DNA from: Candidatus Chloroploca mongolica
Lineage (GTDB): Bacteria; Chloroflexota; Chloroflexia; Chloroflexales; Chloroflexaceae
Assembly (NCBI RefSeq): GCF_004762035.2
Contig: NZ_SIJK02000002.1
Location: 174,589-230,914 of the forward strand
Length of the DNA stretch: 56,326 nt
Reading direction: 5' to 3'
The notes below the pieces were generated by a model. The model made no database searches. It was not told the DNA's origin and was given only the letters and a program-made list of their open reading frames with translations. This document shows positions 8,435 through 16,832 of this stretch, one piece after another (position 1 is the stretch's first letter; each line of letters begins with the position of its first letter). The position numbers were made by a program, and so were the translations under genes.

Positions 8435-9214
8435 TCAGGATGGGAGCATCTGCGCAAACCGCTCGATCGCCGCTGCAGCCTGCGGCCAGTCCGGGTCGAG
8501 CATCAGGTCGTGTGCGGCCTCAGGCACGACAATCAGTTCGGCTCGATACGTCGCCGCAGTGACCTGCTGCGCTTCGAGGCCAAAGACCATATCACGCCCG
8601 GCGGCAATGACCACTACAGGCGTGGCGTTGCGCGCCGGTCGCGGTCGCAACACCATGCTCTGCATCGTCACCAGCGGCGGCTCGGCGACCATCTGCGCAA
8701 CATAGCCATGCAACGCTTCGGGGTCAATCTCGGGGCGGAAGAGCAGCTTGCGCATCGTCTCGGGCTCGCGGCGCAGCATCGCTCGTGGATCGATCTGTGC
8801 TTCAGGGGGCGTTGTTCGGGTAAGGAAATAGCGCACGCTGTCAACCGGCGAACTGCAGAGCAACACAACGCCAGCCAGCGGCGGCACTGGCCCAAAGCGT
8901 CCCGTCATATAGAGTTGCGCCAGATATCCACCCGAGCTATGCCCAACTAGGATCGGCGGTGCCGGCAGCGCCCGCACCACATTGATCAGATCGCGTCCAT
9001 AATCAGACGCCGTCGTGAGCCAGTGGCGCCGCGGGCGATCACTCGCCCCATGCCCCCGCGTACTAAAGGCATGCACCAGAAAGCCACGCGCCGCCAGGTC
9101 ACGCATCGCCTCGTGCCAGCACCACGCGCCATGCCACGCCCCGTGCAACAGCAGCAGCGGCGAAGCATAGCGCTGAGTAACTGGTTGCATGCAGATGTGT
9201 TCTAACGTATGCAT
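8435..9214 (-). CDS. Alpha/beta hydrolase
   Basis: 259 residues with the alpha/beta-hydrolase layout: the oxyanion-hole segment LLLHGAWHGAWCW (about 20-32), nucleophile elbow GHSSGG (Ser at about residue 96), an acid in VVIAAGRDMVF, and the catalytic His in PEAAHDLMLD near the C-terminus. The size and the HGAWH start resemble esterases and lipases of the salicylate/methylketone esterase type. The start at 9214 is uncertain; the ATG at 9190 is an alternative. It is downstream of and probably co-transcribed with the acyl-ACP-reductase-like gene, separated by a GCGTCAAA element, which suggests (weakly) a lipid or ester substrate. Confidence 0.85.
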   Translation of the reverse strand: MHTLEHICMQPVTQRYASPLLLLHGAWHGAWCWHEAMRDLAARGFLVHAFSTRGHGASDRPRRHWLTTASDYGRDLINVVRALPAPPILVGHSSGGYLAQLYMTGRFGPVPPLAGVVLLCSSPVDSVRYFLTRTTPPEAQIDPRAMLRREPETMRKLLFRPEIDPEALHGYVAQMVAEPPLVTMQSMVLRPRPARNATPVVVIAAGRDMVFGLEAQQVTAATYRAELIVVPEAAHDLMLDPDWPQAAAAIERFAQMLPS

Positions 9215-9219
9215 CGTTC

Positions 9220-9246
9220 TTTGCGCCTTTGCGCCTTTGCGTCAAA
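9220..9246 (-). repeat. GCGCCTTTGCGTCAAA dispersed element
   Basis: Same sequence as at 7634-7660, lying immediately upstream of the hydrolase start and after the stop of the 681-residue dehydrogenase-like gene. Confidence 0.9.
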
Positions 9247-9274
9247 TCATCGGGCAACTTCATGCACAGTCTTC

Positions 9275-11320
9275 TTATGCCGAGCCGATCTCGTGCGGCA
9301 AGCCACGCTCGCGGCGCAGTTCCTCGGCGAGGCGTCGTTTCTCGGCGATCATTTCGTCGGTAACATAGACCCCAAAAGAACGCAGGCCAGCCAGTTTCAA
9401 GCCATGCTTCTGCCAGAGCCGGTACATCTCTTTGACCCGGTCGATCTCAATCGTCCGCCCAAGGGTGTAGTCTTCGAATTTGCCGTCCATCGCCAGCAAC
9501 GCCGTTTCAGAAAGACATGCGTAGGCGGTGCCCGGAGGCATATCAATATCAAAGCCAAAGTCTGGTTCGCCTGGCAACACGATTTCGCCGCTTTCGACGA
9601 TCAGCACGTCGGGACGACGGGCCGCATCCGCTTCTTTGACATCAGGCGGGCGGGCGACGTCACAGATCACCGCCCCTGGTTTGAGCTTGTCAACATTGAT
9701 CACCTTGCCCGTCAGCGCACTGGTCGTCGTAATGATCAGGTCGGCGTCGCCAACATAGGCATCAGGGTGCGTCGCCGCAATCACCCGTGCCCCCGGGGTC
9801 TCCTGCTCGATCTGCTGCTTGAGCAAGAGCAGGCGCTCGGGGCGCGGCGCAATCAAGACAACATCGCGCACCGCCTGGGCCAGCAACCGCGCACAGACCG
9901 CGCCAATCGAGCCGGTTGCGCCAATGACTACAGCGCGAACCTTGTCGGGCCGTCCGCCCTTCATCAAATAGACCGCCTGCTTGGCCGCTTCGAGCGTCGC
10001 GGCCACCGTCAACGAATTGCCCGAGGTAATGCCAATATCGGCTTTCTGCGCTACCGTAATGCCCGCATCGCCAACCACCGAGGTAAAGGCACCGAGGCCC
10101 ATCAGTTGTGCGCCCATCCGCTCAGCCATCCGGGCAGCACGAATAAGCCGCCGATAGGTGAAACTCGGTGGGCGGCGCATCATCTCGCGGGGCGTCGTGC
10201 CCAGGCTCAAGAGAATACCTTCCGCCTCCTGGCCGGTCGCAATCGAGCGAATCCCCCTGATCCGCGAAAGGTAGAGTGGTGGCATATGGGCGGCGATCCG
10301 CTCCACAACGCGCTCAGGCAAAAAACGTGTCCAGCTAAACCGGGGGTCATTGGCAATCAGGCTGGTGCGCAACGGGTGGATCACAAACGCAAATTTCGGC
10401 AGCGGGCGCGGATTCAAATCTTGCACCGTCGGCGTCCACCCGGCGGCAGCAATGAAATCGAGCGCATCGGCCTCACCTGGTTGCCCATCGGTCTCTTGCA
10501 GGGCCACCATGATCGCCTCGATGGCATCGGCGGCAAGGAAAGGCCGCTCGGTACTGATGGGCGGGGTCATTGTCACCAGGGTCATCACCCCACGTTCACG
10601 CAACTCCTCGATCTCCGCTGGCGAAGGATCATCGGTAATGATCGTCTTGCCCGTCAGATCGTTGGGCGCAAAGCGGCGAATAAAGGCAAAATCACCGGCA
10701 ATCACCTGGGCCCACTCAAAGAGCCCTGTTGCCCGACGGTCGTGCCCCTCCTGGCCAAGCGCGACCGGGTGCAGAATGCGGTACGGCAAAAGTGCCGTCA
10801 AAGGCAGCGTCGTCGCCGCATAGAGCTCAAGCTGTTCAAGCGAGCGCGGCACGGGGAGAAAGGCGAGCCCACTATGGATCAGCGGATCAGCAAACCGCAT
10901 TTCGGGCTCATACTGACTGATCGCCGCCGCAAGCTGATAACGTTCAATCCCACTGGTCATCAGTACGCGTCGATAGCGCAACAGCGACGGAATCTTGCGC
11001 ACTGCCTGCGCAATCGCCCAGCGCTCGAGCGTCGCCTTGACCACCCCACCATCAACAACCGGCGTGCGACGCGCCTCAGCCGCAATCTGGATCGCCTCGT
11101 GATGCGGATAACGCGCCCGGCCAACCCGAAAAACCGGCGTCAAACCACCAAGCCCGATTGCGTCAACCCGCCCATCGAAAGCTCGGATTAACTCGGCAGC
11201 ACGCGCCGTATTGCCATCTACCCCAAGTCGCTCAAGTTCTATCGTCTGGCCAAGAATGGACGTCGTTACACGATAATCACGGGCTGAGGAACCCAGACTG
11301 ATACTTACAATGCGCTTCAT
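9275..11320 (-). CDS. Two-domain protein with an acyl-ACP-reductase (AAR)-like C-terminus
   Basis: 681 residues; start supported by GGAGG 9 bp upstream. The C-terminal part (about residues 385-665) follows cyanobacterial long-chain acyl-ACP reductase: LGAFTSVVGDAG, a TSGNSLTVA motif, NADP-binding VVIGATGSIG (about 460-469), ADLIITTTSALTG, and a Cys near residue 600 in YACLSETALLAMDG. That Cys aligns with the thioester-forming cysteine of AAR. The N-terminal 300 residues (SLGSSARDYRVTT, AIGLGGLTPVF, VVDGGVVKATLERW) form a second domain not present in cyanobacterial AAR, and I do not recognise it with certainty. If the alignment holds, the reaction would be NADPH-dependent reduction of an acyl thioester to an aldehyde. 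Automatic annotation as shikimate/quinate dehydrogenase is likely but not well supported. The neighbouring hydrolase fits lipid metabolism. Confidence 0.7.
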   Translation of the reverse strand: MKRIVSISLGSSARDYRVTTSILGQTIELERLGVDGNTARAAELIRAFDGRVDAIGLGGLTPVFRVGRARYPHHEAIQIAAEARRTPVVDGGVVKATLERWAIAQAVRKIPSLLRYRRVLMTSGIERYQLAAAISQYEPEMRFADPLIHSGLAFLPVPRSLEQLELYAATTLPLTALLPYRILHPVALGQEGHDRRATGLFEWAQVIAGDFAFIRRFAPNDLTGKTIITDDPSPAEIEELRERGVMTLVTMTPPISTERPFLAADAIEAIMVALQETDGQPGEADALDFIAAAGWTPTVQDLNPRPLPKFAFVIHPLRTSLIANDPRFSWTRFLPERVVERIAAHMPPLYLSRIRGIRSIATGQEAEGILLSLGTTPREMMRRPPSFTYRRLIRAARMAERMGAQLMGLGAFTSVVGDAGITVAQKADIGITSGNSLTVAATLEAAKQAVYLMKGGRPDKVRAVVIGATGSIGAVCARLLAQAVRDVVLIAPRPERLLLLKQQIEQETPGARVIAATHPDAYVGDADLIITTTSALTGKVINVDKLKPGAVICDVARPPDVKEADAARRPDVLIVESGEIVLPGEPDFGFDIDMPPGTAYACLSETALLAMDGKFEDYTLGRTIEIDRVKEMYRLWQKHGLKLAGLRSFGVYVTDEMIAEKRRLAEELRRERGLPHEIGSA

Positions 11321-11408
11321 CGCACAATGCCTCCGACATTATTTAGAGGGTCACCCTGTTGCTATGCACGAAGTATACCATATTGCCAAAAGCTTCCCGG
11401 AAGCTGTC

Positions 11409-11461
11409 AGGGCTACGCTGAAAATGGGGGAACCAAGTTCCCCCATTTTCAGCGTAGCCCT
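11409..11461. terminator. Perfect palindrome, 25-bp arms, loop CAA, flanked by a direct repeat
   Basis: 53 bp with arms starting AGGGCTACGCTGAAAA and centre GGGGGAACCAAGTTCCCCC. It is flanked on both sides by GGAAGCTGTCAG. It stands between divergent genes (AAR-like, minus; kinase, plus), so it is not at a gene end. Possible roles are a protein-binding cruciform or a leftover mobile hairpin. Confidence 0.75.
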
Positions 11462-11547
11462 ACGGAAGCTGTCAGCAGGTAATCCATTGGTAGCCGTTTC
11501 GCGGTATACTAAGGGCACGGTAAAAGAAGAGTAGGGAAAGCACTGCA

Positions 11548-13488
11548 ATGCTTGAGCCGGGGGCCATTCTCCAGGATCGGTATAAAATTGTTGAGCAGAT
11601 CGGCAAAGGCGGGATGGGCGCCGTCTATCACGCCCGTGATCTTCGTCTGCGTACCGATGTAGCGCTCAAAGAGACTTTTTTTCAGGATGCCGTCTACCGA
11701 CGGGCGTTTGAACATGAAGCGCAGGTGCTTGCCCGCCTCCGCCATCAGGCTCTCCCACGTGTCATTGACCATTTCAACGAGGGCCAGGGCCAGTTTCTCG
11801 TGATGGAGTTTATTCACGGTGAGGATCTGGGCAATCAGATTAATCGCCTCGGACGCCGTTTTGCGTCGCCGCAAGCCATGCCCATGATTCTGCGGTGGAC
11901 CGATCAGTTGCTCGATGCGCTGAATTATCTCCATACACGCCCCGTCCCGGTCTTTCACCGTGATATTAAACCCAAAAACCTGAAACTCACCCAGAGTTAC
12001 GATATTATTCTGCTTGACTTTGGGCTTGCCCGTGGCGGGGTGACAGTGGCGATTGATCTTGAAGAGGTGGCCGATGCATCGGCCAATGCCCGCAAGATTT
12101 ATGGCTTCACGCCACCCTATGCACCAATCGAGCAGATGCGCGATGGTGAGGCTGACCCACGCAGCGATCTCTATTCGCTCGCGGCCACCATGTATCAACT
12201 GTTGACCGGAACCCTTCCCGTTGATGCGATGACGCGCATGACGCGCATGATCAGTGGGCAAGCCGATCCGCTCAAGCCAATCCGCACGGTTGCCCCTCAC
12301 GTGTCTGAACCCGTCGCCAAGGTGCTCGAACACGCGCTTGCCGTGATGATCGATGAACGCCCCGCCTCGGCCCGCGAGATGCGCACCGCGCTGGCCCGTG
12401 CGCGCAACCAGGGCGGCTCGCGAGAACGGGCGCGCGCACGACAGGAAAACGCTGAACAGGCCCCCCCTGAGCAAGAACTCCCGGTTGAGGCCGCACCGGA
12501 ACCAATCGCAGGTCTTGTGCCCGGCGAAGTGACGGCTGGCAATCCGCTTGCTTCGCAGACCGGGTCGGGCGACAGTCAGGCGATCACTGGATCAAGTCTC
12601 GATCCTCAAGCCACCCTCTTGCATATGCTGACCACCGGTAGCCCCATCCGTTCAGTCGCCTTCAATCCGGCGGGTGATCTGCTCGCCGCTGGCTATGACG
12701 ATCATACCGTCGGGCTCTGGCAGGTCAATAGCTATAGTCCGCTCGCTACCCTCAAAGGCCATGCCAGCAGTGTGCGAAGTGTCGCCTTTGCGCCCTATGG
12801 CAATCTCTTGGCTACCGGCAGCGATGATGAGACGGTGCGCCTCTGGCAGGCCAATGATGGTGCCTTCATCCGTGAGTTGCGCTTGCCCGGGTGCCCGGTA
12901 GAAAGCATTGCGTTTAGCCCCGATGGAACAAAACTGCTCATTGGTGGCTGGGGTGGTTCGCTCGCGCTCTGTGAAGTCGATCACGAGTATGTGCGGATCA
13001 CCAAGACCCTCATCTGCCCGTTTGTCCATAGTGTCGCGTTTAGCCCCGATGGCAACCTGATTGCGGCCGGAGGCTACGATGGGGCGGTCTATCTCTGGCA
13101 GGTGAGCGATGCGTCGCCCTTGCCTTCATTGAGCGGCTTTCCAACCTTCATTCTTCGCGTCGCCTTTAGCCCCGATAGTACCTACTTCGCCGCCAGTAGC
13201 AATACGAGTATTCAGGTCTGGCGGATGAGCGACCAGAGGCCGATCGAGTTTTTTCAAGAACATCGTGGGCCTGTTCACGCTATCGCGTTTAGTCCTAATA
13301 GCCAGTTGCTGGTCACAGGAAGCGAAGATAAGAAGGTCTTTTTCTGGCGCCTCAGCGATGGAGTCCGCATCCCTGTTGCGTTAGAACATCGTGCGGGTAT
13401 CGCCTCGCTCGCCTATAGCCCCGATGGCAAGCTCCTGGCAACAGGATGCCACGACGGGCGTCTGTACTTATGGACGGTAGGCGTCTAA
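11548..13488 (+). CDS. Ser/Thr protein kinase with C-terminal WD40 beta-propeller
   Basis: 646 residues. The PknB-type kinase domain spans about 10-280: glycine loop GKGGMGAVYHARD, catalytic loop FHRDIKPKNL (about 134-143) and DFGLARG (about 157-163) for Mg-ATP. An unstructured Pro/Glu-rich linker runs to about 350. Then about seven WD40 blades follow to the end, with repeated VAFSPDGxLLAxG and VxLWQV motifs. No transmembrane segment is seen, so it is probably cytoplasmic, with the propeller acting as a protein-binding sensor. A TATACT box at 11505-11510 may be its -10. The sensor kinase gene follows after 58 bp and may be in the same transcript. Confidence 0.93.
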   Translation: MLEPGAILQDRYKIVEQIGKGGMGAVYHARDLRLRTDVALKETFFQDAVYRRAFEHEAQVLARLRHQALPRVIDHFNEGQGQFLVMEFIHGEDLGNQINRLGRRFASPQAMPMILRWTDQLLDALNYLHTRPVPVFHRDIKPKNLKLTQSYDIILLDFGLARGGVTVAIDLEEVADASANARKIYGFTPPYAPIEQMRDGEADPRSDLYSLAATMYQLLTGTLPVDAMTRMTRMISGQADPLKPIRTVAPHVSEPVAKVLEHALAVMIDERPASAREMRTALARARNQGGSRERARARQENAEQAPPEQELPVEAAPEPIAGLVPGEVTAGNPLASQTGSGDSQAITGSSLDPQATLLHMLTTGSPIRSVAFNPAGDLLAAGYDDHTVGLWQVNSYSPLATLKGHASSVRSVAFAPYGNLLATGSDDETVRLWQANDGAFIRELRLPGCPVESIAFSPDGTKLLIGGWGGSLALCEVDHEYVRITKTLICPFVHSVAFSPDGNLIAAGGYDGAVYLWQVSDASPLPSLSGFPTFILRVAFSPDSTYFAASSNTSIQVWRMSDQRPIEFFQEHRGPVHAIAFSPNSQLLVTGSEDKKVFFWRLSDGVRIPVALEHRAGIASLAYSPDGKLLATGCHDGRLYLWTVGV

Positions 13489-13546
13489 GTGTCGCCATGG
13501 TGCAATGGCACGGTAAGGTGGAATGACCGTGTGATAAGGCACAACT

Positions 13547-16500
13547 ATGAGCCAGAGAACCCACCTGAGCCTGCAACGCAAACTGTTCCTCGCCTTTGTC
13601 CTGGTGATGCTCATTCCGATTGTCGTGCTCTCGGGTTATGTGTTGGTGCGCGTGCGCGCCATGATTGTGCAACAGGTCAGTACCGATCAACTGCGCCTGC
13701 TTGAAACTCAGGCGACGCTGCTCAACGGTCAATTGGTCACCAGCGGAAGTGACCTGATTATTGCGCTCAAGTCGGCTGAACTGCAACAGTATGCCGCGCA
13801 GCGAGACGATCCTCAGCCTCTGATCCAGAGTTTTGCCACCTTCTTGCGCCAGTCACAGGGACGCTACACTGGCCTCTGTCTGCTTGATATCGAGGGCAAC
13901 GAAGAGGTCTGTGTACGGGCCACTGAGGGTGCCTATCTGTCCGTCCCTCAGGCCGAACTCCGGAACCGTGCGGCTACACCGAGCTTTCAGCGCACCCTCC
14001 TCCAGGCGCAAGCCGGCCCCGGGGTACCGCTGACGATGACCCGGATCCCGTCCCATGCCAACGAAGTTCCACGCCTTGATCTTGCGACGACCTATCTTGA
14101 TGACTCAGGTGCCGCGATCGGGGTACTCGTCCTCGAAATGCCGCTGGAGCCCTTGTTTGCCACCTTCCATACCGAGACACCAGACATCGAAATTTCGGTC
14201 GTTGAACACGATGGCACCTATCTCTTTGAGCAGAATCAACTCACGACTTCAACCCAGCCGGCCCGTCGGCTTGATCAGGTGCATCCAGCGAGCGCGGCGA
14301 CGATCCTTGGTCAAAGCGCGGGCATTCTGATCAATCCAACTGATGCCCCGGGCAAGTTGCTTACCTTTGCCCGGGTGTCACCATCAAGCCGGAGTGTGTT
14401 GCAATGGACGCTGATCTACGAGCAGCCGATCGACAAACTGCTCGGCGGGGTCACTGAAACGTATCTCGTTATCGGGTTGATCACCGGTCTTAGCATCCTT
14501 GTGGCCCTGATCGCTGCCCATCTGCTCTCCATCACCATTGTCCGACCAATCCAGCACCTGGCAGCCGCAGCCGAACAGATCGGAGCAGGCAACCTTGCCA
14601 TTCCTATTCCGCAGACTGGCCCCGCCGAGATCCGCGCGCTTGGCCAGACGCTCGATCAAACGGTGAGCCGCCTGCAGACAGCCCTGACCACGGCGGAACA
14701 ACGCCGCCATGAGGCCGAGGCCCTTGCCTCAGCGATGCAGATGTTGAGTGCGAGCCTCAACCGCGAAGAGGTGCTGGGGCTGATTTTTAGCGAACTGCGC
14801 AAGGTTGTGCCCTATGATAGTGCGTCGGTGCAAGCGATCCAGGGCGACGCCTCGGTGATCATCGGCTGTTATGGCCTCGCCTACGCCGAGTCTTTGATTG
14901 GCATACGGTTCAGCCTGCAAGCGGGAACGACCCCCAACGCCGAAGTTGCCCATAGCCACACACCGTTGATCCTCAACGATGCCACCCAGAACTATCCGTA
15001 CTTCAACGACGATCCACCGATCAATAATCCTATCTGCGCCTGGATGGGGGTGCCGATGCTGATGGGGGATCGCTTGCTCGGCATCATCACGCTCGACAAG
15101 TACGAACGCGGTTTCTATACCGTGGAACATGCCCGCCTCGTGGCCGTCTTTGCGACCCAGGCGGCGATTGCGATGGAACATGCCCGCCTCTACGAAGAAG
15201 TCTCGCGTGAACTGGCCGATCGCCGCCGCGCCGAGGCCGCGTATGCCCGGCTCGCCGCGATTATTGAGTCAACCAACGACCTCGTTGGCATGGCCCGTCC
15301 CAATGGCGAAATTCTCTTCCTCAATACCGCTGGGCGTCACGTGCTCGGCATTTTACCCGATGAAGATCTTGCCACCATCCGCGTGACCGATCTCTATCCG
15401 CCTTCACGGTTGGCATGGCTGCGTACTGAAGCGATCCCTGCGGTGATGCACGAGGGGATCTGGTCAGGCGAGTCGATCATCTATGCCCGTGATGGTACCG
15501 AGATCCCCGTTGAGCAGGTCATCCTCGCGCATCGCACCCCCGATGGTCAGACCGAGTTTATTTCAACGATTGCCCACGATATGCGTGAGCGGATGCGCGC
15601 CGAAGAACAACTGCGCGAAAGCCAGAAGATGGAGGCCCTGGGCCGCCTGGCTGGCGGGGTCGCTCACGATTTCAATAATCTGTTGACGGTCATTATGGGC
15701 GAGGCCGATCTTATCCTGAGTGACCCACCTGACGATGAGGATCTCTGCACCTCGATCGCACAGATCCGTCAGTCAGGCGAACGAGCCGCCACGCTCACCC
15801 GCCAGTTGCTCGCCTTCAGCCGTCGCCAGGTGCTCCAGACGGAAACGATTAGTCTCAACGAAGTCCTGACTGATATCGAACAACTTTTGCGACGTTTAAT
15901 CGGCGAACAGATCCGACTTCAGATCAACTTGGATCCTGACCTTCCGCTGGTACGAGCCGACCCCGGGCAGATGACGCAGGTCGTGATGAACCTGGTGATC
16001 AATGCACGCGATGCGATGCCCGATGGAGGCATCATTGCGCTGACAACCACGCAACGCTCGATTACCCCCGCAATGGAAACCGAGTATGCCTCTGTGGAGG
16101 CCGGCACCTATGCGGTGTTGACCGTACGTGATACCGGCCAGGGCATAGATGAGCAGACCCGCGATCATATTTTTGAGCCTTTTTTTACCACCAAACCACG
16201 CGGCAAAGGGACTGGTCTGGGGCTGGCAACGGTGCATGGGATTGTTCGGCAGAGTGGGGGCAAAATTTTGTTTGCGAGCCAGCCCGGTCAGGGAACACAA
16301 TTTGTGATCTACCTTCCCGTCGTTGTCGCCGCAGAAATACCGCCCATGACGTCACCCGATCCGACGGCTCAAGCGCACAAGACAAAAGCCTGTACGATTC
16401 TGCTGGTTGAAGATGATGCGAATGTACGCGAACTGACGCGCCAGTTGTTATCCCGCCTGGGCATGGTGGTGTTAGAAGCCAGTGATGGCGAGGCGGCGCT

Positions 16501-16753
16501 GGCCATCATTCGCAGCCATCCTACCCCGATTGATCTGCTCCTCACCGATGTCGTGATGCCTGGCGAACTGAACGGATTTCAACTCGGTGTTGCCGTCCAG
16601 ACGCTCTGCCCCTCTATCCGCACCATCTATATGTCTGGCTATAGCGACATAGCCCTGCGCCAGCAAGCGTTGGCCGACCAGGCGATCTGCTATTTGCAGA
16701 AGCCCTTCACCGCCGATGAACTCGCCCAGGCTCTGCAGGCGATGATCACCTAA
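13547..16753 (+). CDS. Hybrid sensor histidine kinase/response regulator (Cache-HAMP-GAF-PAS-HK-REC)
   Basis: 1068 residues. Membrane helices at about 12-34 and 305-328 bracket an extracytoplasmic Cache-like sensor domain. HAMP covers about 328-380, GAF about 405-560 (FATQAAIAMEHARLYEEV at its end), and PAS about 565-690. In the HisKA segment GGVAHDFNNLL the phospho-acceptor His is near residue 705. The ATPase domain has the N box in NLVINARDAM, DTGQGI, and GTGLGLATVHG. A C-terminal receiver has acidic VEDD, phospho-acceptor Asp in LLLTDVVMP (near 1000), and a KPF lysine. The DFNNLL H-box is the type common in hybrid kinases with phosphorelay. No output regulator or Hpt protein is encoded next to it. 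The signal is unknown. Confidence 0.93.
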   Translation: MSQRTHLSLQRKLFLAFVLVMLIPIVVLSGYVLVRVRAMIVQQVSTDQLRLLETQATLLNGQLVTSGSDLIIALKSAELQQYAAQRDDPQPLIQSFATFLRQSQGRYTGLCLLDIEGNEEVCVRATEGAYLSVPQAELRNRAATPSFQRTLLQAQAGPGVPLTMTRIPSHANEVPRLDLATTYLDDSGAAIGVLVLEMPLEPLFATFHTETPDIEISVVEHDGTYLFEQNQLTTSTQPARRLDQVHPASAATILGQSAGILINPTDAPGKLLTFARVSPSSRSVLQWTLIYEQPIDKLLGGVTETYLVIGLITGLSILVALIAAHLLSITIVRPIQHLAAAAEQIGAGNLAIPIPQTGPAEIRALGQTLDQTVSRLQTALTTAEQRRHEAEALASAMQMLSASLNREEVLGLIFSELRKVVPYDSASVQAIQGDASVIIGCYGLAYAESLIGIRFSLQAGTTPNAEVAHSHTPLILNDATQNYPYFNDDPPINNPICAWMGVPMLMGDRLLGIITLDKYERGFYTVEHARLVAVFATQAAIAMEHARLYEEVSRELADRRRAEAAYARLAAIIESTNDLVGMARPNGEILFLNTAGRHVLGILPDEDLATIRVTDLYPPSRLAWLRTEAIPAVMHEGIWSGESIIYARDGTEIPVEQVILAHRTPDGQTEFISTIAHDMRERMRAEEQLRESQKMEALGRLAGGVAHDFNNLLTVIMGEADLILSDPPDDEDLCTSIAQIRQSGERAATLTRQLLAFSRRQVLQTETISLNEVLTDIEQLLRRLIGEQIRLQINLDPDLPLVRADPGQMTQVVMNLVINARDAMPDGGIIALTTTQRSITPAMETEYASVEAGTYAVLTVRDTGQGIDEQTRDHIFEPFFTTKPRGKGTGLGLATVHGIVRQSGGKILFASQPGQGTQFVIYLPVVVAAEIPPMTSPDPTAQAHKTKACTILLVEDDANVRELTRQLLSRLGMVVLEASDGEAALAIIRSHPTPIDLLLTDVVMPGELNGFQLGVAVQTLCPSIRTIYMSGYSDIALRQQALADQAICYLQKPFTADELAQALQAMIT

Positions 16754-16757
16754 ACGC

Positions 16758-16787
16758 TTGCACCGGTCTCGGCTACTCAGGTATAAT
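16758..16787 (+). promoter_or_regulatory. secA promoter
   Basis: TTGCAC (16758-16763), 18-bp spacer, TATAAT (16782-16787), followed by a small hairpin in the leader (AGGGG-CCCCT around 16801-16816) and AAGGAG before the ATG at 16833. So secA is probably transcribed on its own rather than only by read-through from the kinase genes. Confidence 0.75.
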
Positions 16788-16832
16788 GCGTAACGGATCC
16801 AGGGGGCCTAGCCCCTCTATCAAGGAGAAAGT

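Noticed and set aside
9209-11191. 660-codon plus-strand reading frame
   Set aside because: Shadow of the AAR-like gene on the minus strand, rich in Arg/His as expected from the reverse complement of GC-rich coding DNA.
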